DNA from: an uncultured Flavobacteriales bacterium
GTDB lineage: Bacteria > Bacteroidota > Bacteroidia > Flavobacteriales > Crocinitomicaceae
NCBI GenBank assembly: GCA_946482515.1
Contig: CAMLRS010000001.1
Span: 310,001 to 374,000, forward strand
Length of the DNA stretch: 64,000 bases
Reading direction: 5' to 3'
Part shown: positions 53,321 to 61,003 of the stretch, one piece after another
Layout of the letters: each line of letters opens with the position of its first letter
Numbering within the stretch: position 1 is the stretch's first letter
Translations under genes and position numbers: made by a program
The notes under the pieces: generated by a model
The model's input: the letters and a program-made list of their open reading frames with translations, nothing else
Databases searched by the model: none
What the model was told of the DNA's origin: nothing

Positions 53321-53800
53321 ATGAATCTATCTGAAATTCAGGACCTGATTAAATTTGTTTCAAAATCAGGTGTTACAGAAGTAGAAATAGAACAAAAAGA
53401 CTTCAAAATCACCATCAAAGCTGAGAAGGCTGCAAAAGAGCAAATCATTGTTCAGGCTTCAGCTCCGGTGATCCCGCAGGTAGCTGCACCAGTAGCCGCT
53501 CCAGCACAAGCTGCACCAGTGGCCAGCACCCCTGCCGCTCCAGCAAGCGACGATTCCAAATACGTGACGATTAAGTCCCCAATGATCGGTACTTTCTACC
53601 GTTCAGCAGGACCGGACAAAGAGCCATTCGCTGCCGTAGGACAGTCAATCACCAAAGGAAATACGGTTTGTATTATCGAAGCGATGAAACTCTTCAATGA
53701 AATCGAAGCGGAAATTTCCGGAAAGATTGTAAAAGTGCTCGTAGACGACGCTACACCGGTAGAATACGATCAGCCGCTGTTCCTCGTAGATCCGGCTTAA
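53321..53800 (+). CDS. accB: AccB, biotin carboxyl carrier protein
   Basis: 159 aa. The carrier of acetyl-CoA carboxylase. An N-terminal helical part (NLSEIQDLIKFVSKSGVTEVEIEQ) is followed by an Ala/Pro-rich linker (about 50-78) and the biotinyl domain with the thumb-containing SPMIGTFYRSAGPDKEPFAAVGQ and the biotinylation site EAMKLFNEIEAE, where Phe replaces the common Met after Lys-Leu. A possible internal -7 box, TATTTTTA, lies at 53291-53298. The 37-nt gap after fabH contains nothing else. Confidence 0.96.
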   Translation: MNLSEIQDLIKFVSKSGVTEVEIEQKDFKITIKAEKAAKEQIIVQASAPVIPQVAAPVAAPAQAAPVASTPAAPASDDSKYVTIKSPMIGTFYRSAGPDKEPFAAVGQSITKGNTVCIIEAMKLFNEIEAEISGKIVKVLVDDATPVEYDQPLFLVDPA

Positions 53801-53858
53801 CGATTGCATCGAATCGCCCTGGCGGTTTCCTGCATAGTTCGAACGTAAACGACTTATC

Positions 53859-55193
53859 ATGTTTAAAAAAATACTTATTGCCAATCGTGGAGAGATCGCT
53901 CTGCGCGTAATCCGCACTTGTAAAGAGATGGGCATCAAAACCGTAGCCGTCTACTCTACAGCTGACAAAGACAGCTTGCCTGTGCGTTTCGCCGACGAAG
54001 CCGTTTGTATCGGTCCGGCCATAAGCGCCAAGTCTTACCTTTCCATCCCGAATATCATCGCAGCGGCTGAAATCACCAACGCAGATGCTATTCACCCGGG
54101 GTATGGTTTCCTTTCAGAAAACGAAAAATTCTCCCGCATCTGCCAGGAGCACGGTCTGAAATTCATTGGAGCTACACCGGAGCAAATTGCCGGAATGGGT
54201 GACAAAGCAACAGCCAAAGCAACAATGATCGCTGCGGGCGTGCCTTGCATCCCTGGTTCGGAAGGACTCCTGAAAGACCTCGATGATGCATTCAAAACAG
54301 CCGAGCGCATCAAATACCCGGTTATCCTCAAGGCAACTGCCGGAGGTGGTGGTAAAGGAATGCGTATCGTGTGGAAACCGGAAGACCTCGAAGCAGCATG
54401 GGATTCTGCTCGTCAGGAAGCGGCTGCCGCTTTCGCCAACGACGGGATCTACATGGAGAAATACATCGAGGAGCCACGTCACATCGAAATTCAGATCGCT
54501 GGCGACCAATATGGTAACGCGTGTCACCTTTCTGAGCGGGATTGCTCCATTCAGCGTCGTCACCAGAAACTGGTCGAAGAAACACCTTCTCCGTTCATGA
54601 CCGATGAGCTGCGTGAAAAGATGGGTGAAGCTGCTATCAAAGCTGCCAAAGCCGTTCGTTACGAAGGCGTAGGAACCGTGGAATTCCTCGTGGACAAAAA
54701 CCGCGATTTCTACTTCATGGAAATGAACACGCGTATCCAGGTAGAGCACACGATCACCGAAGAAGTGATCAACTACGATTTGATCAAAGAACAGATCAAG
54801 CTGGCTGCCGGAGAAAAAATTTCAGGTAAAAACTATTACCCGCAATTGCACGCTATCCAGTGCCGCATCAATGCCGAAGATCCGTACAACGACTTCCGCC
54901 CGTCACCGGGACAGATCACCAGCTACCACTCACCAGGTGGACATGGTGTGCGCATCGATACTCATGCTTATGCAGGCTACATCATTCCTCCAAACTACGA
55001 CTCCATGATCGGAAAACTGATCGTGGTGGCGCAAACGCGTGAGGAAGCGATCCTGAAAATGAAGCGTGCCCTTGATGAATACATCATCGAAGGTGTAAAA
55101 ACGACCATTCCGTTCCATCAAAAACTGATGGAAAACGAACAATTCAAAAGCGGCGTCTTTACAACCGCTTTCATGGATACGTTTGAATTCTGA
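53859..55193 (+). CDS. accC: AccC, biotin carboxylase
   Basis: 444 aa. ATP-grasp subunit of acetyl-CoA carboxylase that carboxylates biotin on AccB. Blocks: [57 protein letters not shown] (Gly-rich lid), [48 protein letters not shown] (metal and catalytic residues), and ECRINAED-type [17 protein letters not shown]. Last gene of the cluster, ending 18 nt before a strong terminator. Confidence 0.97.
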   Translation: MFKKILIANRGEIALRVIRTCKEMGIKTVAVYSTADKDSLPVRFADEAVCIGPAISAKSYLSIPNIIAAAEITNADAIHPGYGFLSENEKFSRICQEHGLKFIGATPEQIAGMGDKATAKATMIAAGVPCIPGSEGLLKDLDDAFKTAERIKYPVILKATAGGGGKGMRIVWKPEDLEAAWDSARQEAAAAFANDGIYMEKYIEEPRHIEIQIAGDQYGNACHLSERDCSIQRRHQKLVEETPSPFMTDELREKMGEAAIKAAKAVRYEGVGTVEFLVDKNRDFYFMEMNTRIQVEHTITEEVINYDLIKEQIKLAAGEKISGKNYYPQLHAIQCRINAEDPYNDFRPSPGQITSYHSPGGHGVRIDTHAYAGYIIPPNYDSMIGKLIVVAQTREEAILKMKRALDEYIIEGVKTTIPFHQKLMENEQFKSGVFTTAFMDTFEF

Positions 55194-55210
55194 TTTATAG
55201 AAACTTAAGA

Positions 55211-55247
55211 AAAACAGGGGCGGAAATATTTCGCCCCTGTTTTTTTA
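55211..55247 (+). terminator. Rho-independent terminator after accC
   Basis: AAAACAGGGGCG and CGCCCCTGTTTT form a perfect 12-bp stem around GAAATATTT, followed by more T residues. Confidence 0.92.
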
Positions 55248-55275
55248 TTAGGCAGAACGTTGTACTTTGCTTCAC

Positions 55276-57303
55276 GTGAAGGAGCGCAGAACGATATTGC
55301 AACAACTGCTGGTCAACATTCTCGTACCGGTGATGGTGCTCTTCATCGGAGCGTTTGTGCTAATGTATTATTACAGCATCAAACGACTGGAAGAAAGCGT
55401 CCAGACCCAGAAAGACCTCATTGCAGCCGAAGCACGGAACCTCATCGCTTACTTCGACCTCGCTATGCAGGTCCACGAACGCTCGGTGGCCATACGCATG
55501 CGGAACGTCTCCGATTCGCTTGTCAATCATTACCTCAAAGACGTCACCCATCCCGAGCAGGTCGATCTGTTTGCTATCAGCCGGAAAATGGGACTCGACA
55601 GCAATCACGAGCACATTTACCTGGTGGACCAGGATTTCCGGATCGTCAACACCACTTTCCCACCCGACATTCAGCTGAATCTGCTTCGCCTGAATCCGCA
55701 CTTCAAGGCTTTCTTCAAGCGATTATACGCCCAACAGCATTTTGAAGCTGACCGGTTCGGAACAGAAGTCAAAACCGGGCGCATCAAGAAATACGCTTAC
55801 CAGCCGGCCCGGTCGGGACAATATATGGTAGAGCTCGGTTTTTATTCGAAAGAAGCCGATGCGTTCCGGAGCCTGTTGCTGGGACAGGTACAGGCACTCA
55901 GTCACCGCTACCCGGGAATCGGCAAAATAAAGCTCTTCCTGGGCATGACGGGTGTCAAAGATCCATTGGTCGATGATGAGCTGATGACCAGCTACCTGAA
56001 ATGCCTGCAAACCAAGCGCAGCCAGAGCCAGTTGATTGAAAATTCAAACACATCCGTCAAACAGTCCGTAGACCTTGTTTACCTGCACATGCCCAATGCC
56101 GAAATGTATGACGGTTATGTGCTGCAGATCACATCGAACAATGCTCGGGAAGCCAATCTGTTCACAGAGCTGGTTTCTTACTCAGGAGCTATGTTGTTGC
56201 TCACCTGCATCATTCTTTCGCTGATCGTTTACACGCGCGCTAAGCACATCACCAGGCCGATCAAAGAGCTTTCCGTGCGCACACAGGCCATTTCGCGCTT
56301 CAACCTGAAAGAAAAGCTGACCATTTCCGGCAGCCGCGAGCTGTACATTCTGTCGCGCAATTTCAACTTTATGGTAGACAAGCTGCGACTGGCTTACGAA
56401 GGGCTGGAAGAAAAAGTGCGGCGCCGGACCGATGAGCTGAAAACGCAAAAAGAGCTGATCGAACAGAAAAACATGGAGATCATCGACAGCATCAATTACG
56501 CGCGATTCATCCAGCAGGCCATCCTTACGCCCATTTCGACCATACAGGACCATTTCCCGGAATCGTTCGTTTATTACCAACCCAAAGACATCGTTGCCGG
56601 CGACTTTTACTGGTTCGAGCAACGCGGCTCCGTTTCCTGGTTTGCCGTTGGCGATTGTACCGGCCATGGCGTTCCGGGTGCCATGATGAGTGTTTTGTGC
56701 GTGAATGCGCTCAACCAGGCTTTGTTCGAAAAAGAATGTGAGATGCCGGGCGAATTGCTCAACCACGTGCGCGATTCCATTACCCGGACACTGATCAAGG
56801 AACAGAAAGGCATTAACGACGGTATGGATATTTCCATCGCCTGTTACGATCACCACACCAAACAATTGTACTGGTCGGGCGCCAATAATCCGCTGTGGAT
56901 TTTCCGGGAAGACCGCTGCGAAATGCTGCGTCCGGACAAACAGCCGGTCGGTTATTTTGAACACGAGAAGCCGTTCAACACCCATGCCGTTAAGCTGCAC
57001 AAAGACGATCTCATTGTCCTGTTCACGGATGGTTTTGCAGACCAGTTCGGCGGACCAAAGCAGAAAAAGTTCAAGTACGCGCCGTTCCGCGAGCTGATTG
57101 AGCGCAACGCGAAGGTGAAGTTAAACGAGCTCTACAACATTCTGCAAACCACGTTCAACGACTGGAAAGGCGGGAATGAACAAACGGACGATGTATGCCT
57201 GATGGCCATCCGGATCAATGAAGAACCGTCAATGCCCTACGGCTACGATGTCTGGCTGGGTCCAGCCGGTTACGGTGGCAATGAAGGGAATCAGTTCGTG
57301 TGA
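55276..57303 (+). CDS. HAMP-SpoIIE family protein phosphatase, membrane sensor
   Basis: 675 aa with the GTG start at 55276. An in-frame TTG 9 nt earlier lies inside the -7-like sequence TACTTTG and was rejected. TM helix about 10-33, periplasmic sensor about 34-300, TM helix about 302-323, HAMP (TRAKHITRPIKELSVRTQAI), a coiled coil (GLEEKVRRRTDELKTQKELI), the linker INYARFIQQAILTP common in Bacteroidota SpoIIE proteins, and a PP2C/SpoIIE domain with KDIVAGDFYWFEQ, VAVGDCTGHG-type AVGDCTGHGVPGAMMSVL, DGMDISIACYD, WSGANNPLWI, LFTDGFADQFGG and NEQTDDVCLMAIRI. It dephosphorylates an anti-anti-sigma-like partner or other target; none is adjacent. Its 3' end overlaps the convergent esterase by 75 nt. 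Confidence 0.88.
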   Translation: MKERRTILQQLLVNILVPVMVLFIGAFVLMYYYSIKRLEESVQTQKDLIAAEARNLIAYFDLAMQVHERSVAIRMRNVSDSLVNHYLKDVTHPEQVDLFAISRKMGLDSNHEHIYLVDQDFRIVNTTFPPDIQLNLLRLNPHFKAFFKRLYAQQHFEADRFGTEVKTGRIKKYAYQPARSGQYMVELGFYSKEADAFRSLLLGQVQALSHRYPGIGKIKLFLGMTGVKDPLVDDELMTSYLKCLQTKRSQSQLIENSNTSVKQSVDLVYLHMPNAEMYDGYVLQITSNNAREANLFTELVSYSGAMLLLTCIILSLIVYTRAKHITRPIKELSVRTQAISRFNLKEKLTISGSRELYILSRNFNFMVDKLRLAYEGLEEKVRRRTDELKTQKELIEQKNMEIIDSINYARFIQQAILTPISTIQDHFPESFVYYQPKDIVAGDFYWFEQRGSVSWFAVGDCTGHGVPGAMMSVLCVNALNQALFEKECEMPGELLNHVRDSITRTLIKEQKGINDGMDISIACYDHHTKQLYWSGANNPLWIFREDRCEMLRPDKQPVGYFEHEKPFNTHAVKLHKDDLIVLFTDGFADQFGGPKQKKFKYAPFRELIERNAKVKLNELYNILQTTFNDWKGGNEQTDDVCLMAIRINEEPSMPYGYDVWLGPAGYGGNEGNQFV

Positions 57304-58329
57304 CATGAGCTTGTGCTCGGCCACCGTCGGGTGGAAAAAGCAGCCCGAGCGGTAACTGTTTTTATACGAAAACGCGTGGACGTTCAGATCGCCGAGTCGG
57401 TGCAATTCCGTTGTAACAGCCGGAACATAACGGTTCATCTGGTCCTGCAGCTTTGCATTTCCCATCGGGCTGGTGCAGCACACAATGGTGGCTCTCTTGT
57501 AATACTTCCGCACCTGGCGGATGAACGCCACATAGGTGGAACAGTAGCTTGTGGAATCCTGGATACCATCGTTCTGCCCCAGCGTAATGACCACCACATC
57601 GGGTTGGTCTTTGAATTTCCATTTCGGGCCGTCGGCGGTGAAATTGGTGCGGTCGAATACCTGCGGCATGGTAGTTTCCAACCCGCAGCAGGAACGCGTG
57701 AGACCAATTCCTGAAACCGAGCTCAGCTGCCAGTCGGCGCGAAACGCCCGTGCTACCAGCGGTCCAAAGCTCATATAGGCGTTGTGCTGATCGTACCAGG
57801 TTCCTTCACCGCATTTCACCAACGACTCATCGCTACCGTTTCCACAGGTAATCGAATCGCCGATGAATTCGATCTTCCGTTTCTTCGGTTTAACCGCTAA
57901 TACGGATTCACAGCTGATCCCAACAAACTCGATATAGCCCATCGCCGATTCGGTATCTTTACAAATGAGTAGCGTATGCTGTTTCTTCTCCAGCGAATCG
58001 GAGATCAGGATCACGTTGTTATTAGCTTTGAGTTGAATGCGCTGCGGTGGACGGTCATCAAGAATCACTTCGATGAAATTGTGACCACCATAACGCATTT
58101 CGTCGTTGATTTCGATCTCGAGAAATGTTCCGGTAAACGCCACTTCAATATAAGCTCCCGGGTTCCAGCATTTCGCTTTCTTTTTAGCCGAAAGATCGAA
58201 ACGCCCCACATAGCGGAAAGCTTCGTTATTGGCAGAAAAGAATTGAATACCATCCTTTTCGGTTCGCAGGCCGAACAAGGTGGTGCAGGATGCCACAGCG
58301 ATCAGGAGGAACAAATAGAAAAAGCGCAT
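57229..58329 (-). CDS. CE2-like SGNH acetyl esterase lipoprotein
   Basis: 366 aa from the ATG at 58329. The TTG two codons upstream lies inside a perfect -7 box and was rejected. Lipoprotein signal with lipobox AVASC. An N-terminal jelly-roll (about 30-140; GAYIEVAFTGTFLEIEIND) precedes an SGNH hydrolase domain with IEFIGDSITCGNG (nucleophile Ser), VVVITLGQNDG (Asn block) and SGCFFHPTVAEHKLM (catalytic His). This two-domain order and GDSITCG are those of carbohydrate esterase family 2, which deacetylates xylan or other acetylated sugars. The substrate is not given by the context. It ends 75 nt inside the convergent phosphatase gene. Confidence 0.85.
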   Translation of the reverse strand: MRFFYLFLLIAVASCTTLFGLRTEKDGIQFFSANNEAFRYVGRFDLSAKKKAKCWNPGAYIEVAFTGTFLEIEINDEMRYGGHNFIEVILDDRPPQRIQLKANNNVILISDSLEKKQHTLLICKDTESAMGYIEFVGISCESVLAVKPKKRKIEFIGDSITCGNGSDESLVKCGEGTWYDQHNAYMSFGPLVARAFRADWQLSSVSGIGLTRSCCGLETTMPQVFDRTNFTADGPKWKFKDQPDVVVITLGQNDGIQDSTSYCSTYVAFIRQVRKYYKRATIVCCTSPMGNAKLQDQMNRYVPAVTTELHRLGDLNVHAFSYKNSYRSGCFFHPTVAEHKLMSHELIPFIATVTGWTQPDIVAVGH

Positions 58330-58332
58330 GCG

Positions 58333-58340
58333 CAAATTTA
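58333..58340 (-). promoter_or_regulatory. -7 box of the CE2-like esterase (TAAATTTG)
   Basis: A perfect TAnnTTTG match on the minus strand, 3 nt from the ATG at 58329; a leaderless mRNA is predicted. Confidence 0.5.
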
Positions 58341-58361
58341 AGCGTTTTAACGCTAAGTTAC

Positions 58362-58463
58362 AGAGTTTCTGAGTTCAAGAGTTGACGAGTTGCTCAACAA
58401 CTCACTAACTCTGAAACCCACCAACTCAAAAACTCGCCAACTCATCAACTCATCAACTCATGA
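58362..58463. repeat. GAGTTG/CAACTC intergenic repeat with opposed arms
   Basis: The left half carries GAGTT units (CAGAGTTTCTGAGTTCAAGA GTTGACGAGTTG). The right half is a run of CAACTC, CCAACTCATCAACTCATC and related units in opposite sense, so the two can pair around CTCAA. Right-half units are the reverse complement of the 20718 minisatellite family. Lies between the msrB and esterase genes. Confidence 0.75.
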
Positions 58464-58464
58464 A

Positions 58465-58971
58465 CTACCTCTTAATCGTCGCTGGAATCTCCTTCACCTT
58501 ATCGGCCGGAACGAACAGCAGCGAGCTTGTATTCACACAATGGCGGGTATTTTTATCGGTAAAGCCTTCACCTAAGAACACGTGGCCCAGGTGGCCTTTG
58601 CAATTGCTGCAAATGATCTCGGTACGCTGGCCATCGGCATCGGGAACGCGAATCACTGCTCCTTTTACTTCCTGGTCAAACGAAGGCCAGCCGCAATGCG
58701 ATTCGAATTTATCATCGGACTCGTACAACGGCGCGTTGCATTGACGGCAGATGTACAATCCTTTGTCGGTCTTGTCGTAGTAATCGCCGGTAAACGCCCG
58801 GTCTGTGCCTTTTTGCAGGATCACATATTGTTGCTGGGGCGTGAGCAGGTTGTAGCCGGAAGTGCTTTTTTGTTTCGTTGGTATTTCGGTCGTATCGGCT
58901 TCGGTTTGCGCATGACAGGCAGTGAGTGCTAATCCAAGAAAGGAGAAAATGCTGAGAACGGTATTTTTCAT
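58465..58971 (-). CDS. msrB: MsrB, peptide-methionine (R)-S-oxide reductase, lipoprotein form
   Basis: 168 aa. Repairs methionine-R-sulfoxide in proteins. An N-terminal lipoprotein signal (FLGLALTAC, Cys19) puts the enzyme in the periplasm, attached to a membrane. The MsrB domain holds the zinc pairs CRQC and CSNC, the blocks LYESDDKFESHCGWPSFDQ and GHLGHVFLGEGF, and the catalytic Cys in RHCVNTSSLLF (RHCVNSAAL in most homologs). The regenerating reductant is not encoded nearby. Confidence 0.94.
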   Translation of the reverse strand: MKNTVLSIFSFLGLALTACHAQTEADTTEIPTKQKSTSGYNLLTPQQQYVILQKGTDRAFTGDYYDKTDKGLYICRQCNAPLYESDDKFESHCGWPSFDQEVKGAVIRVPDADGQRTEIICSNCKGHLGHVFLGEGFTDKNTRHCVNTSSLLFVPADKVKEIPATIKR

Positions 58972-59364
58972 GGTTTGTCTGTTTATTCCAAGTTACGATA
59001 AAAGGACGGAGATGGATTTCACCACAAAGGAACAAAGTTTCTTTTCCCGCTGTGTTTGATAAGTAAGCAAAAGGGATGTGGTAAACTTACACCTCTCCCC
59101 CTTTGGAGGGGGACCAAGGGGGAGGATAAAGTCAACCGGGTTATAGCCACCCTCCTCAATGTCCCGGCACTGCCGCTTGGTCTTCATCCGCCACGGCGGA
59201 CTCTTCTCAAGGGAGGAAGAATAAACATTTTGTGGTAAAAACCATCCCAAAACGCATTTTTCGTGATTGATTTCCAACCGATTGAAAAATAATTTCAAAA
59301 AAATGCAATTCGGCTGTAACTTTAGCTGAACAAGTTAGTCTTACCTCTGACTTTACGGTGCTAC
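58972..59364. other. Divergent intergenic region (about 390 nt) with palindromic repeat
   Basis: Between msrB and the ECF sigma gene. The main content is the repeat at 59088-59221. The A+T-rich 130 nt before the sigma gene show no TAnnTTTG box; ACTTTACGG at 59350 is the nearest weak candidate. Nothing else is supported. Confidence 0.6.
59088..59221. repeat. Palindromic intergenic repeat, composite copy
   Basis: CCCCCTTTGGAGGGGG-type arms (59098-59125) and GGGGGAGGA are followed, about 35 nt on, by GCCACCCTCCTCAA, the palindrome TCCGCCACGGCGGA (59187-59200) and TCAAGGGAGGAAGA. It looks like two half-elements in opposite order compared with 16790-16860. Confidence 0.7.
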
Positions 59365-59850
59365 ATGAATGTAAACGATTACAATAAGGCCATTGACGAA
59401 TACGCGGATAACCTGTTCCGGTTTGTGGTAAAACACACCCGCAACAAGATGCTCGCCGACGACATTGTCCAGGAAACGTTTGCAAAAGTGTGGGAGCGCC
59501 ACGAAGACATACAGGCGGAAAAAGTGAAATCTTATTTGTTCACCACCGCCTATCATTGCCTCGTGGATGTGATGAAAAAAGAAAACCGGTCGGGAACACT
59601 GGAAGTCGTTGAACGCAGCGGTACTTCCGACAATTCCCACCTGTTCGACATTCAGAAAGTGCTGCACGAAGCACTGGAACGTTTGCCGGAAGTTCAGAAG
59701 ACGGTTATATTGCTGCGCGATTATGAAGGCTATTCGTACGACGAGATTGCCGACATCACCAAGCTGAACGAATCGCAGGTGAAGGTGTACATCTTCCGGG
59801 CCCGTCAGACATTGAAAACGTATTTGAAAGATATAGAGCTGGTAGCATGA
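59365..59850 (+). CDS. ECF-type RNA polymerase sigma-70 factor
   Basis: 161 aa. Region 2 (AIDEYADNLFRFVVKHTRNKM, ADDIVQETFAKVWER) and region 4 (LPEVQKTVILLRDYEGYSYDEIADITKLNESQVKVYIFRARQTLK) are both complete; region 1 and 3 are absent, as in ECF factors. It directs RNA polymerase to a small regulon. It overlaps the next gene (ATGA), whose product has the layout of a membrane regulator, so the pair may be sigma and anti-sigma factor. Confidence 0.92.
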   Translation: MNVNDYNKAIDEYADNLFRFVVKHTRNKMLADDIVQETFAKVWERHEDIQAEKVKSYLFTTAYHCLVDVMKKENRSGTLEVVERSGTSDNSHLFDIQKVLHEALERLPEVQKTVILLRDYEGYSYDEIADITKLNESQVKVYIFRARQTLKTYLKDIELVA

Positions 59851-60887
59851 GTGTAGAAATCAATAAGAGCAATTACGAGGCGTTTTACCTCGATTACCTG
59901 GAAGGAAACCTCCACGGTGAAGCCCTTGCTGCGTTTGAAGCATTCATGGCCGAAAACCCCGAGCTGGCTATCGAAGATACCGATTTCGTGAGCCTGATTA
60001 CTCCGGAAGAAACCATGGATCCGGTTGAAAAGCTCGCGATGAAACGCACAGTCGATATTTCCGCGCTCTCGCTGGAAACGGTCGACTACTTTCTCATTGC
60101 ACGCACCGAAGGATTGCTTTCAGCAGAAGAAGATGCGCAGCTGGAAAACTGGCTGTCTGCCAATGCATACTACCGCAACGATGCGAAGCTCTACGCCCTG
60201 ACACAGCTCCAGGCCGATCCGCAGGAAGTCTTTACCGGAAAAGCAGCACTGAAACGCAAACCAGCACGCGTCATTCCATTGTGGGTAACCGGACTTTCCA
60301 TTGCGGCCGGACTCGCGCTGCTCATTACCGTTTCCATTCCGAAAGGAACCGAGCCGGCTAACGGCGACAACGGAAACCCGATCGCACAGCAAACCGTTGA
60401 TTCGACTCAGAATAATCAGCAGCCAAACGGAAACCAAAACGTAACCGCTCCAAACGGACCAACGAATCGTTCCACTTCGCCTGATAAGCAAGGTGGTTAC
60501 CACAAGCAACAACCGGGAACGCCGGAACAGCAACCGATCATCAGACGTTATCCGGCTCCTGATCGCCGCAACGAAACGGCTTATGTGGCTCCACTGGATA
60601 AACGCCAGCTGCACATCTCCGAACACCAGCAGAACGAGCTGGCGCAATGGAACGCCCCTGAGATCACACCGAAACAATCCGCCACGGCGGATGCTCCGTC
60701 CAATAACGACGTAGCCTGGGAACCGGTGAAAATGACCAATCCGATCGAGCCGGTTACCAAAACCCTGGCTTCCACCCTCGACACACCGGTGGATTTCCGT
60801 ACGGCCAAAGCCACGAAAAAGAAACCAGGCGGTTTCTATCTGCGCATCGGTAAGCTCGAAGTTTCGCACCGCTCAGCAAGCTTGTAA
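59847..60887 (+). CDS. Membrane protein after the ECF sigma factor, probable anti-sigma-like regulator
   Basis: 346 aa. N-terminal cytoplasmic region (about 1-140; YEAFYLDYLEGNLHGEALAAFEAFMAENPEL resembles the zinc-finger-free start of Bacteroidota anti-sigma-like proteins), a TM helix near 146-163 (LWVTGLSIAAGLALLITVSI), and a periplasmic tail rich in Asn, Gln, Pro (about 165-320). There is no HxxxCxxC zinc motif. The ATGA overlap and gene order suggest it holds the sigma factor inactive until a periplasmic signal. That role is inferred. It contains the palindrome TCCGCCACGGCGGA in its coding sequence. Confidence 0.7.
   Translation: MSVEINKSNYEAFYLDYLEGNLHGEALAAFEAFMAENPELAIEDTDFVSLITPEETMDPVEKLAMKRTVDISALSLETVDYFLIARTEGLLSAEEDAQLENWLSANAYYRNDAKLYALTQLQADPQEVFTGKAALKRKPARVIPLWVTGLSIAAGLALLITVSIPKGTEPANGDNGNPIAQQTVDSTQNNQQPNGNQNVTAPNGPTNRSTSPDKQGGYHKQQPGTPEQQPIIRRYPAPDRRNETAYVAPLDKRQLHISEHQQNELAQWNAPEITPKQSATADAPSNNDVAWEPVKMTNPIEPVTKTLASTLDTPVDFRTAKATKKKPGGFYLRIGKLEVSHRSASL
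60678..60691. repeat. Palindrome TCCGCCACGGCGGA within a coding region
   Basis: Exact copy of the 14-mer at 59187-59200, here read as part of codons for QSATADA in the low-complexity tail of the anti-sigma-like protein. Confidence 0.6.
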
Positions 60888-60904
60888 ATACGAGTATCTC
60901 GCCT

Positions 60905-60937
60905 CGCCCTGTGTCCCCCTCCAAAGGGGGAGAAATG
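60905..60937. repeat. Short copy of the palindromic intergenic repeat
   Basis: GTCCCCCTCCAAAGGGGGAG (60917-60936) has the arms CCCCCT and AGGGGG, as at 16830 and 59098. It lies in the 116-nt gap before the SpoIIM-like gene, where an in-frame upstream ATG at 60911 reads through it and was rejected. Confidence 0.7.
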
Positions 60938-60986
60938 CCGGTTTCAAAAAAGAAGTGCATCTATGTGCTAAAATCCCCTAAATGTG

Positions 60987-60994
60987 TATTTTTA
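60987..60994 (+). promoter_or_regulatory. Candidate -7 box of the SpoIIM operon (TATTTTTA)
   Basis: One mismatch to TAnnTTTG, 9 nt before the ATG at 61004. Confidence 0.4.
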
Positions 60995-61003
60995 GCCAAC
61001 CTG

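Noticed and set aside
60911..61003. N-terminal extension of the SpoIIM-like protein
   Set aside because: It reads through a repeat copy and a -7-like box; the ATG at 61004 fits better.
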